A DNA stretch of 5,450 nt, from contig JAOUIM010000275.1 in assembly GCA_029884035.1 (NCBI GenBank), forward strand, positions 1 to 5,450, in the 5' to 3' direction. Position 1 is the first letter of the stretch, and every line of letters starts with the position of its first letter. This DNA is from Aquincola sp. Its GTDB lineage: Bacteria; Pseudomonadota; Gammaproteobacteria; Burkholderiales; Burkholderiaceae_C. Under the pieces are notes generated by a model. It was not told where the DNA came from. It ran no database searches and worked only from the letters and a program-made list of their open reading frames with translations. This document shows positions 1-5,245 of the stretch, in pieces. The translations under genes and the position numbers were made by a program.

Positions 1-645
1 ACCACCGTGATGGAGCGCAGCTTCGCGCAGATGGCCGAGTTGCGCGTCGAGCAGGTGACGCAGCAGGAACGCAAGCGAATCGCCGCCGATCTGCACGACG
101 ACCTCGGCGCCAAGCTGCTGACGATTGTGCACACGAGCGAGAGCGAGCGCATCTCGACGCTCGCGCGGGAGGCGCTCGAGGAGATGCGGCTGTCGGTGCG
201 CGGCCTCACCGGCAAGCCGGTCAAGCTGATCGACGCGCTGGGCGACTGGCGCGCCGAGGTGGTCGGCCGGCTGTCCCAGACCGGCGTCGAAGGCGAGTGG
301 CAGGCCCCGACCGAGGACGTGCCGCAGACCCTGTCGGCGCGCGCCTACGTGCAGACGACGCGCATCCTGCGCGAGGCCGTCAACAACATCATCAAGCACA
401 GCGGCGCGTCTCGCTGCTCGATCCGCTGCACGATCGACGCCGGGGACTTCCAGCTCAAGATCCAGGACAACGGCAAGGGCATTCCGCTCGAGTTGGACGG
501 CCGGCTCGACCGTGGCCACGGCATGTCCAGCATGAAACACCGTGCCAAGCAGTTGCAGGGCCAGTGCCTGGTCGAGTCCGGGCCAGGCTACGGAACCGTG
601 ATCCGGCTCACGATTCCCCTCGAAAAACACACGCACTCGGGCTGA
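1..645 (+). CDS. NarL/UhpB-type sensor histidine kinase, C-terminal catalytic part (5' end outside window)
   Basis: The reading frame is open from the first base, so the protein begins upstream; the GTG/ATG at 7-12 is most likely internal. What remains is the transmitter part. A HisKA_3 dimerisation/phosphoacceptor segment has the motif ERKRIAADLHDDLG, with the phosphorylated His encoded at 94-96. An HATPase_c domain follows: N-box REAVNNIIKHSG (about 370-405), G1 motif DNGKGIP (466-486), G2 motif GHGMSSM (514-534) and GPGYGT near the end (580-597). Such kinases autophosphorylate on His and pass the phosphate to a NarL/FixJ regulator. The spacing between the His helix and the second helix (EALEEMR) is short compared with classical NarL/DegS kinases. 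The sensor and any membrane segments are outside the window, so the stimulus is unknown. The response regulator 61 bp downstream is the obvious partner. Family call firm; signal not assignable. Confidence 0.93.
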   Translation, partial: TTVMERSFAQMAELRVEQVTQQERKRIAADLHDDLGAKLLTIVHTSESERISTLAREALEEMRLSVRGLTGKPVKLIDALGDWRAEVVGRLSQTGVEGEWQAPTEDVPQTLSARAYVQTTRILREAVNNIIKHSGASRCSIRCTIDAGDFQLKIQDNGKGIPLELDGRLDRGHGMSSMKHRAKQLQGQCLVESGPGYGTVIRLTIPLEKHTHSG

Positions 646-678
646 GCGCCGACGCCCGCGCTGATAGCATGCGCTGCA

Positions 679-693
679 GTCGATTGCATCGAC
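679..693. promoter_or_regulatory. Perfect dyad GTCGAT-TGC-ATCGAC upstream of the response regulator
   Basis: In the 61-bp gap between kinase and regulator, six-base arms at 679-684 and 688-693 are exact reverse complements around a 3-base centre. The dyad ends just before the ribosome binding site of the regulator. It could be an operator or a small hairpin in the bicistronic mRNA. A six-base dyad alone can occur by chance in a window this size. What lifts it is the near-identical copy before purC (4073-4087), which matches it at 13 of 15 positions. Confidence 0.35.
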
Positions 694-699
694 GAAGGG
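694..699 (+). promoter_or_regulatory. Ribosome binding site of the response regulator
   Basis: GAAGGG lies 7 nt before the ATG at 707, an ordinary Shine-Dalgarno match and spacing. It supports the chosen start. Confidence 0.7.
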
Positions 700-706
700 C
701 TCGCCC

Positions 707-1354
707 ATGAAGACCATCCTGCTGCTGGAAGACCTGCCCGAGATCCGCGCCTGGATGAAGGATCTGGTGCTTCGCGTCTTTCCCGACGGCCAGATCTCCG
801 AATCCGCGCGCGTTCATGACGCGCTCGAACTGGTATCGGCGATCAAGTTCGACCTCGCACTGATCGACCTGGGCTTGCCCGACGGCTCCGGGGTCGCGGT
901 GGTGGAGAAACTGCGCGACACGCAGAGCGATTGCCAGTCGGTCGTGGTGACGATCCACGACGACGACGACCATCTTTTCCCGGCGCTGCAGGCTGGCGCC
1001 TTCGGCTACATCCTCAAGGAGCAGGCGCGCGAGCTGATCGCCGAGCAGTTGCAGCGCATGGCCCAGGGTGAGCCGCCACTGTCGCCGTCGATCGCGCGCC
1101 GCGTGATTGCCTACTTTGCAGAGCAGACCAAGCCGCAAGCCAATGCGCTGCCCCACGTATCGCTGACCGAGCGCGAGAGCGAGGTGCTGCTGCGTGTGGC
1201 CAAGGGCTTCACGCTGCCCGAGATCGGCGTTCAGCTCGGGTTGTCGCGCCACACCATCGCCGATTACGTCAAGCAGATCTATCGCAAGCTCAACGTGAGC
1301 TCGCGCGCGGAGGCGGCGCTCGAAGCGCAACGCCTGGGCCTGTTCAGGCGATAG
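707..1354 (+). CDS. NarL/FixJ-family response regulator (receiver plus LuxR-type HTH)
   Basis: The protein has 215 residues, the normal length for the family. The receiver domain (about 1-120) has the acidic pair E8-D9, phosphoacceptor D54 in LIDLGLPDGSG, switch residue T82, aromatic Y101 and K104 in GYILK, so all key residues are present. A linker (about 121-150) leads to a LuxR/GerE DNA-binding domain beginning LTERESEVL (153-161). The recognition region is around LGLSRHTIADYVKQIYRKL (177-195), followed by NVSSRAEAALEAQRLGL. The loop after strand beta-4 is unusually acidic (HDDDDHLFPAL, 84-94), a form I associate with betaproteobacterial regulators. The start is set by the ATG preceded by GAAGGG. 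It lies 61 bp after the kinase and is probably co-transcribed with it. It is a cytoplasmic transcription factor activated by phosphorylation; its targets cannot be read from the sequence. Confidence 0.95.
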   Translation: MKTILLLEDLPEIRAWMKDLVLRVFPDGQISESARVHDALELVSAIKFDLALIDLGLPDGSGVAVVEKLRDTQSDCQSVVVTIHDDDDHLFPALQAGAFGYILKEQARELIAEQLQRMAQGEPPLSPSIARRVIAYFAEQTKPQANALPHVSLTERESEVLLRVAKGFTLPEIGVQLGLSRHTIADYVKQIYRKLNVSSRAEAALEAQRLGLFRR

Positions 1355-1402
1355 GCGCGCCGGCGCAGGGGCCGCCCCGCGCGGCCCGCGCTCATCCCGC
1401 TC

Positions 1403-1420
1403 GGCGACGCGAGCGTCGCC
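1403..1420. repeat. GC-rich perfect inverted repeat between the response regulator and ruvA
   Basis: Arms GGCGACGC (1403-1410) and GCGTCGCC (1413-1420) are exact reverse complements separated by GA; in RNA this would be a 7-bp stem with a CGAG tetraloop. No T-run follows on the plus strand, so it is not a canonical intrinsic terminator. The rest of the 92-bp gap (1355-1446) holds further short GC palindromes, for example GGCGCGCC at 1354-1361 and GCGCCGGCGC at 1357-1366. It could act as a pause site, a weak terminator after the regulator, or an operator just upstream of the ruvA -10 element. Confidence 0.5.
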
Positions 1421-1434
1421 CGCCGGGCGGCGTC

Positions 1435-1440
1435 AATAAT
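1435..1440 (+). promoter_or_regulatory. Candidate -10 element of a leaderless ruvA promoter
   Basis: AATAAT matches the TATAAT consensus at five of six bases and is the only AT-rich patch in a very GC-rich gap. It ends 6 nt before the ruvA ATG, so transcription would start at or beside the A of the start codon. No good -35 hexamer is visible 16-18 bp upstream, and no Shine-Dalgarno sequence precedes the ATG. These facts fit a leaderless message but do not prove it. Confidence 0.4.
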
Positions 1441-1446
1441 GCCGAC

Positions 1447-2019
1447 ATGATCGGCCGTCTCACCGGAACGCTCGCGGACAAGTCCCCGCCCCGACTGCTC
1501 GTCGACTGCAACGGCGTGGGCTACGAGGTCGACGTGCCGATGAGCACCTTCTACAACCTGCCTGCCCTCGGTGAACGCGTGATCCTGCTCACGCACCTGG
1601 TGGTGCGCGAGGACGCCGAACTGCTCTACGGCTTCCTGACCGCCACCGAACGCGCCACCTTCCGCGAATTGCTCAAGATCTCTGGCATCGGCCCGCGCAC
1701 CGCGCTCGCGATCCTGTCAGGGCTGTCCGTGACCGAACTCGCCCAGGCGGTGGCGCAGCAGCAGGTGACTCGGCTGACCAAGGTGCCCGGCATCGGCAAG
1801 AAGACGGCCGAGCGGCTGCTGCTCGAACTCAAGGACCGGCTCGCGCCCGATCTCGGCGCGCCCGCGACGGTTGCCAGTGACGCGCAGGCCGACATCGTGC
1901 AGGCGCTGGTGGCGCTGGGCTACAACGAGCGTGAAGCCGGCGCGGCGCTCAAGGCGCTGCCGCGCGACGTCGGCGTGGCCGAGGGCATCAAGCTCGCGCT
2001 GAAGGCATTGTCCAAGTAG
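1447..2019 (+). CDS. ruvA: Holliday junction branch migration protein RuvA
   Basis: RuvA is the DNA-binding core of the RuvABC complex: tetramers clamp the four-way junction while RuvB hexamers pump DNA through it during recombinational repair. The 190-residue length is normal. Domain I (about 1-64) is the OB fold, opening MIGRLTGTL and containing VDCNGVGYEVDVP and the conserved ELLYGF. Domain II has two helix-hairpin-helix motifs, ISGIGPRTALAIL (78-90) and VPGIGKKTAERLLLEL (113-128). Domain III (about 146-190, DIVQALVALGYNEREA) is the mobile RuvB-contacting segment. The ATG at 1447 gives the canonical MIG start but has no Shine-Dalgarno sequence. In many proteobacteria ruvA lies between ruvC and ruvB; here it has a response regulator upstream and a convergent TPR-like gene 15 bp downstream, so its partner genes are not adjacent. 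Identity is secure. Confidence 0.97.
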   Translation: MIGRLTGTLADKSPPRLLVDCNGVGYEVDVPMSTFYNLPALGERVILLTHLVVREDAELLYGFLTATERATFRELLKISGIGPRTALAILSGLSVTELAQAVAQQQVTRLTKVPGIGKKTAERLLLELKDRLAPDLGAPATVASDAQADIVQALVALGYNEREAGAALKALPRDVGVAEGIKLALKALSK

Positions 2020-2034
2020 CGCGACCGTGCGCCC

Positions 2035-3171
2035 TCAGGCCGCCGCGGGATCGAGTCCCGCGAGCGCCTCGTCGAGCAGCGCCACGATCTGGCGCTGCTG
2101 CGCGCGGTGCTCGCCGTATAGCAGGGTCGATGCCTCACGGTGACGTGCGGCCAGATCCGGCTGCCCGAGGGCCTCGCACACCTGGGCCAGGCGCGCCCGT
2201 GCCATCGCGCGATCGTCGGTGTCGCAGGGCTCGGCAAGTGCCTGCTCGGCCGCGCCAGCGAGCGTGCGTGCGCGCTCGGTGCGCCCCAGCTGCAGCTCGC
2301 ACCAGGCGCGGTCGGCCAGCAGGCACGGTGCAATGCGCTTCAGGCCTTCGGTCAGCGCGGTGTCGAAGTTCGCGGCGAAAAGCTCCAGTGCCTCGGTCCA
2401 TCGCCCCTGCGCGGTAAGCACCTGGGCGCGCAGCATCGGCACCAGCGAGCCGAGCGAGGCGGTACCGATGCCGGCGTCGTAGTGCCCGATCGACTCGGCT
2501 CCCATCAGCGCCTGCGCGACGGCGCTGCGGTCGTCCGAGTCGTCGAACAGCAGCGCCATGCGCGCCTGGCTGGCGCGCATCCAGGCCTGGTTGTGCATCA
2601 GCGCCGACAGGTGCGACTCGTCGCCGTCGGCCACGGCATGCCGTCGCGACGCTTCGTACCAGCGCTGCCCGGTTTCCGCACGGCCGGCAAAGTGATAGGC
2701 GTAACCGGCCACCAGCGTGGCGCGCGCGCGGGCGCCGCGATGTTCGGGCGCCGCGGTGTCCAACGTTTCGCGCACCAGCGCGGCCATGCGCGGCATGTCG
2801 TCGTTGGCAAACGCCATATTGGCCAGCCATGCCGCTGCCGTGGCATGCAGCCGACGTGCCTGCGCTCCGCCTTCGCGTGCCAGCACATAGGCCGTCTCAA
2901 CCATCTCCTGGGCATCCCGGCCGATCACGCTGTAGTAGCCGTGCAGCCCTTCGGCCAACGCCAGCCAGCCGCGCAGCAGGCGGTTGGCAGGCTGCCAGGC
3001 CAGCTGTGCGTTCAACTCGTCGATCGCCGCACGTGCGCGTTCGAGCTGGCCCTGGCGCGCCAGCAATGCGGCCCGTTCGGCACGCAGGCACTGTGCCTCG
3101 ATCGGGTTCGTGCAGGCCTTGATCGCGGCATCGAGGGTGGCCAGCAGGCGCGAACGGGTGGTGGTGGCCAT
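2035..3171 (-). CDS. Unassigned TPR-like helical-repeat protein
   Basis: I do not recognise a specific family. The 378-residue protein is built almost entirely of amphipathic helix pairs with TPR-like spacing, for example around residues 26-57 (AALLARQGQLERARAAIDEL), 107-140, 149-180 (VAGYAYHFAGRAETGQRWYE), 244-275 (AQVLTAQGRWTEALELF), 283-313 (AWCELQLGRTERARTLA) and 323-370. It has no signal peptide or membrane segment and no catalytic motif, so a cytoplasmic scaffold or partner-binding role is likely. Helical repeats of this kind also form C-terminal regions of SARP and MalT-type regulators, but no DNA-binding or NTPase domain is present. The ATG lies one base after the purC stop codon (TGAgATG) with no good Shine-Dalgarno sequence, so translation probably depends on ribosomes finishing purC. 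Base composition resembles its neighbours. The long opposite-strand frame over this region has the Arg/Ala/Gly-rich look of a shadow. Confidence 0.85.
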   Translation of the reverse strand: MATTTRSRLLATLDAAIKACTNPIEAQCLRAERAALLARQGQLERARAAIDELNAQLAWQPANRLLRGWLALAEGLHGYYSVIGRDAQEMVETAYVLAREGGAQARRLHATAAAWLANMAFANDDMPRMAALVRETLDTAAPEHRGARARATLVAGYAYHFAGRAETGQRWYEASRRHAVADGDESHLSALMHNQAWMRASQARMALLFDDSDDRSAVAQALMGAESIGHYDAGIGTASLGSLVPMLRAQVLTAQGRWTEALELFAANFDTALTEGLKRIAPCLLADRAWCELQLGRTERARTLAGAAEQALAEPCDTDDRAMARARLAQVCEALGQPDLAARHREASTLLYGEHRAQQRQIVALLDEALAGLDPAAA

Positions 3172-3172
3172 C

Positions 3173-4069
3173 TCAGGCGGTCAGCCGCGCGAGCGCCTCG
3201 GCGTATTTGGCCGCGGTCTTGTCGATCACCGCGGCCGGCAGCGACGGTGCCGGCGCGCGCTTGTTCCAGGGCTGGCCGTTCACGCGCGCGGCTTCGAGCC
3301 AGTCGCGCACGAACTGCTTGTCGTAGCTCGGCGGATTCTCGCCCTCGCGATAACTCTCCACAGGCCAGTAGCGTGACGAGTCCGGCGTCAGCACCTCATC
3401 CATCAGCGTGAGCGTGCCGGTCGCATCCAGGCCGAACTCGAACTTGGTGTCGGCGATCACTATCCCCTTCGTGAGCGCGTACGCCGCCGCCTCGCTGTAC
3501 AGGCGAATCGAGATTGCGCGCACACGCTCGGCCAGCTCGCGCCCGATCAACGAAGCCGCCTGCTCGAAACTGATGTTCTCGTCGTGGGCCCCGGCCTCGG
3601 CCTTGGTGGCCGGCGTGAAGATCGGCGCCGGCAGCCGGGAGGCGTTCTTCAGCCCCGGTGGCAGTGCAATGCCGCATACGGACTGCGACTGCTGGTACTC
3701 CTTCCAGCCGCTGCCCGCGAGGTAGCCACGCACCACCGCCTCGATCGGCAGCGGCGCGAGGCGCTTGACGAGCATCGCGCGGCCGCGCACCTGCGCGCGC
3801 TCGTCGGGCGCGACCACGCTCTCGGGTTCCTCGCCGGTGAGGTGGTTGGGCACGACATGTTTGAGGCGCTCGAACCAGAACAGCGCCATGCGTGTGAGCA
3901 ACTCGCCCTTGCCCGGGATCGGCTCGCCCATCACCACGTCGAAGGCCGACAGGCGGTCGCTCGCGACCATCAGCAGGCGGTCGTCGCCCACCGCATAGTT
4001 GTCGCGCACCTTGCCGCGGGCCAGCAGCGGCAAGGACTTGAGGTTCGACTGCAACAGGGCCTCGGGCAT
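3173..4069 (-). CDS. purC: Phosphoribosylaminoimidazole-succinocarboxamide synthase (SAICAR synthetase)
   Basis: PurC ligates CAIR and L-aspartate using ATP to give SAICAR in de novo purine synthesis, in the cytoplasm. The protein has 298 residues, matching the longer, yeast-like form common in betaproteobacteria. Visible motifs in order are the nucleotide-binding ARGKVRDNY (17-25), VASDRLSAFDVVM (35-47), EAVVRGYLAGSGWKEY (110-125), the signature LPAPIFTPATKAEAGAHDEN (146-165), the metal/ATP-side IADTKFEFGLD (205-215), LMDEVLTPDSSRYWP (222-236) and the C-terminal PPSYDKQFVRDWL (246-258). No key motif is missing. The start at 4069 gives the usual short N-terminus before the GKVRD loop and has no Shine-Dalgarno sequence. 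It lies 39 bp after fba and 1 bp before the TPR-like gene. The fba-purC order is familiar in Burkholderiales, but purE/purK, often next, are replaced here by the TPR-like gene. Confidence 0.97.
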   Translation of the reverse strand: MPEALLQSNLKSLPLLARGKVRDNYAVGDDRLLMVASDRLSAFDVVMGEPIPGKGELLTRMALFWFERLKHVVPNHLTGEEPESVVAPDERAQVRGRAMLVKRLAPLPIEAVVRGYLAGSGWKEYQQSQSVCGIALPPGLKNASRLPAPIFTPATKAEAGAHDENISFEQAASLIGRELAERVRAISIRLYSEAAAYALTKGIVIADTKFEFGLDATGTLTLMDEVLTPDSSRYWPVESYREGENPPSYDKQFVRDWLEAARVNGQPWNKRAPAPSLPAAVIDKTAAKYAEALARLTA

Positions 4070-4090
4070 GGCGTCGATTCTATCGACGCC
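4070..4090. repeat. Nine-base perfect dyad abutting the purC start codon
   Basis: Arms GGCGTCGAT (4070-4078) and ATCGACGCC (4082-4090) are exact reverse complements around TCT. The dyad touches the purC ATG (4069-4067) and its centre contains the TAGAAT -10-like hexamer. Nine-base arms with a fixed short gap are unlikely by chance in this window. As DNA it could be an operator over the purC promoter; in a read-through fba-purC mRNA it would be a hairpin ending right before the start codon. Its core is nearly the same as the dyad at 679-693. Confidence 0.6.
4077..4082 (-). promoter_or_regulatory. Candidate -10 element of a leaderless purC promoter
   Basis: On the minus strand TAGAAT (4082 to 4077) matches TATAAT at five of six bases and lies 7 nt before the purC ATG, placing the expected transcript start at about the start codon. 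It is the same hexamer as the fba -10. No convincing -35 is seen 16-18 bp upstream, where the sequence is GC-rich hairpin. The lack of a Shine-Dalgarno sequence before purC fits a leaderless transcript. Confidence 0.4.
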
Positions 4091-4110
4091 CCCTCGGCCC
4101 TCGGGGCGTC
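4085..4110 (-). terminator. Hairpin at the end of fba (weak or non-canonical terminator/attenuator)
   Basis: On the minus strand GACGCCCC (4110 to 4103) pairs perfectly with GGGGCGTC (4092 to 4085) across a 10-nt loop. The stem overlaps the last bases of the fba stop codon. No U-run follows, so intrinsic termination is doubtful; it may pause polymerase or protect the 3' end of the fba message. The second arm is shared with the dyad next to purC, so the two hairpins cannot form together. The loop side contains a 7-base tandem repeat, CCCTCGG twice on the plus strand (4091-4104). Confidence 0.5.
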
Positions 4111-5173
4111 AGACCACCGTCTGTGCCAGCTCGCCGCGCGAGTAGCGCTTGGCCACTTCCGGCAGCGGCAGCGGCTTGATCTTCGCTGCCTGGCCCTCGC
4201 AGCCGAATTCCAGATAGCGCTGCTTGCAGATGCGGTAGGCCGCCTCGCGCGCCGGTTTCAACCACTCGCGGGCATCGAACTTCTCCGGGTTCTCGGCCAG
4301 GAACTTGCGGACCGCGCCGGTCATCGCCAGGCGGATGTCGGTATCGATGTTGATCTTGCGCACCCCGAACTTGATCGCCTCCTGGATCTCGGAGACCGGC
4401 ACGCCGTAGGTCTCGCGCATCTTGCCGCCGTAGCGGTTGATCTCCGCCAGCAGATCCTGCGGCACCGAGGACGAGCCGTGCATCACCAGGTGCGTGTTCG
4501 GGATGCGGCGGTTGATCTCCTTGATGCGGTCGATCGCCAGGATGTCCCCGGTCGGCTTGCGCGTGAACTTGTAGGCGCCGTGGCTGGTGCCGATCGCGAT
4601 CGCCAGCGCGTCGAGCTGGGTGCGCTTGACGAAGTCGGCCGCCTGTTCGGGGTCGGTGAGGAGCATCTCGCGCGTCATCGTGCCCTCGGCGCCGTGGCCG
4701 TCTTCCTTGTCGCCCTTCATGGTCTCGAGCGAGCCCAGGCAGCCGAGTTCGCCCTCGACCGTGACGCCCAGTGCATGGGCCATGTCGACCACCTTGCGCG
4801 TGACGTCGACGTTGTAGTCGTAGCTGGCGATCGACTTGCCGTCGGCCTCCAGGCTGCCATCCATCATCACCGACGAGAAGCCCAGCGCGATCGCGCCCTT
4901 GCACACGTCGGGGCTCTGGCCGTGGTCCTGGTGCATCACGAGTGGCACGCTCGGGTACTGCTCGATCGCCGCCAGGATCAGGTGCTTGATGAACGCCTCG
5001 CCGGCGTACTTGCGGGCGCCCGCGCTGGCCTGCAGGATGACCGGCGCACCGACCTCGGCCGCGGCGGTCATCACCGCCTGCACCTGCTCGAGGTTGTTGA
5101 CGTTGAAGGCGGGGATGCCGTAGGTGTGCTCGGCGGCATGGTCGAGCAGCTGGCGCATGGAGACGAGTGGCAT
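4109..5173 (-). CDS. fba: Class II fructose-bisphosphate aldolase, Calvin-cycle subtype
   Basis: This zinc-dependent aldolase reversibly cleaves fructose-1,6-bisphosphate to dihydroxyacetone phosphate and glyceraldehyde-3-phosphate in glycolysis, gluconeogenesis and, in autotrophs, the Calvin cycle. The 354-residue length is typical of this subtype. Motifs seen are IPAFNVNNLEQ (20-30), VMHQDHGQSP (79-88) with catalytic D83 and zinc ligand H84, VTVEGELGCLGSLE (137-150), the loop KGDKEDGHGAEGTMT (153-167), IGTSHGAYKF (194-203) with zinc ligand H198, HLVMHGSSSVP (228-238) with zinc ligand H232, and the phosphate-binding NIDTD (275-279). The frame stays open well upstream of 5173, but MPLVSMRQLLDHAA is the conserved family N-terminus and GAGGA sits 6 nt before it, fixing the start. 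A good promoter lies about 40 bp upstream. purC follows after 39 bp, suggesting an operon. The subtype name does not by itself show carbon fixation. Confidence 0.97.
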   Translation of the reverse strand: MPLVSMRQLLDHAAEHTYGIPAFNVNNLEQVQAVMTAAAEVGAPVILQASAGARKYAGEAFIKHLILAAIEQYPSVPLVMHQDHGQSPDVCKGAIALGFSSVMMDGSLEADGKSIASYDYNVDVTRKVVDMAHALGVTVEGELGCLGSLETMKGDKEDGHGAEGTMTREMLLTDPEQAADFVKRTQLDALAIAIGTSHGAYKFTRKPTGDILAIDRIKEINRRIPNTHLVMHGSSSVPQDLLAEINRYGGKMRETYGVPVSEIQEAIKFGVRKINIDTDIRLAMTGAVRKFLAENPEKFDAREWLKPAREAAYRICKQRYLEFGCEGQAAKIKPLPLPEVAKRYSRGELAQTVV

Positions 5174-5179
5174 GGTGCG

Positions 5180-5184
5180 TCCTC
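5180..5184 (-). promoter_or_regulatory. fba: Ribosome binding site of fba
   Basis: GAGGA on the minus strand, 6 nt before the ATG at 5173. It decides the start among several possible upstream in-frame codons, since the frame is open to at least 5359. Confidence 0.75.
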
Positions 5185-5216
5185 GAAGTGGGTGAAACCG
5201 GGGTGGGATTGCCCAA

Positions 5217-5245
5217 ATTCTAGGCGCCTGCCGCCCCGTGGCCAA
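5217..5245 (-). promoter_or_regulatory. fba: Sigma70-type promoter of fba
   Basis: The minus strand reads TTGGCC (5245-5240; four of six against TTGACA), an exactly 17-bp spacer, then TAGAAT (5222-5217; five of six against TATAAT). The expected transcript start is an A at about 5210, giving a leader of about 37 nt that carries the GAGGA ribosome site. This is the best promoter in the window and would drive fba and, by read-through, purC and the TPR-like gene. Confidence 0.7.

Noticed and set aside
608..1330. A 240-residue minus-strand frame opposite the response regulator
   Set aside because: It is a shadow of the regulator with no domain or ribosome site; the plus-strand product has every receiver and HTH residue.
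1279..1596. A 105-residue minus-strand frame covering the regulator-ruvA gap
   Set aside because: It overlaps two secure plus-strand genes at its ends and has an Arg/Ala-rich, featureless translation.
2140..3411. A 423-residue open frame on the plus strand, longer than the minus-strand TPR-like gene it overlaps
   Set aside because: It runs antisense through the TPR-like gene and into the end of purC, is rich in Arg, Ala, Gly, Gln and His, shows no domain and has no ribosome site. Long antisense frames are expected opposite high-GC genes.
4085..4110. A canonical rho-independent terminator after fba
   Set aside because: The stem is perfect but no U-run follows in either direction, so only a weak or non-canonical role is claimed.
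4080..5216. A 378-residue open frame on the minus strand in a different frame over fba
   Set aside because: The translation is Arg/Gly/Pro/Asp-rich and of low complexity, while fba in the neighbouring frame is an unmistakable aldolase.
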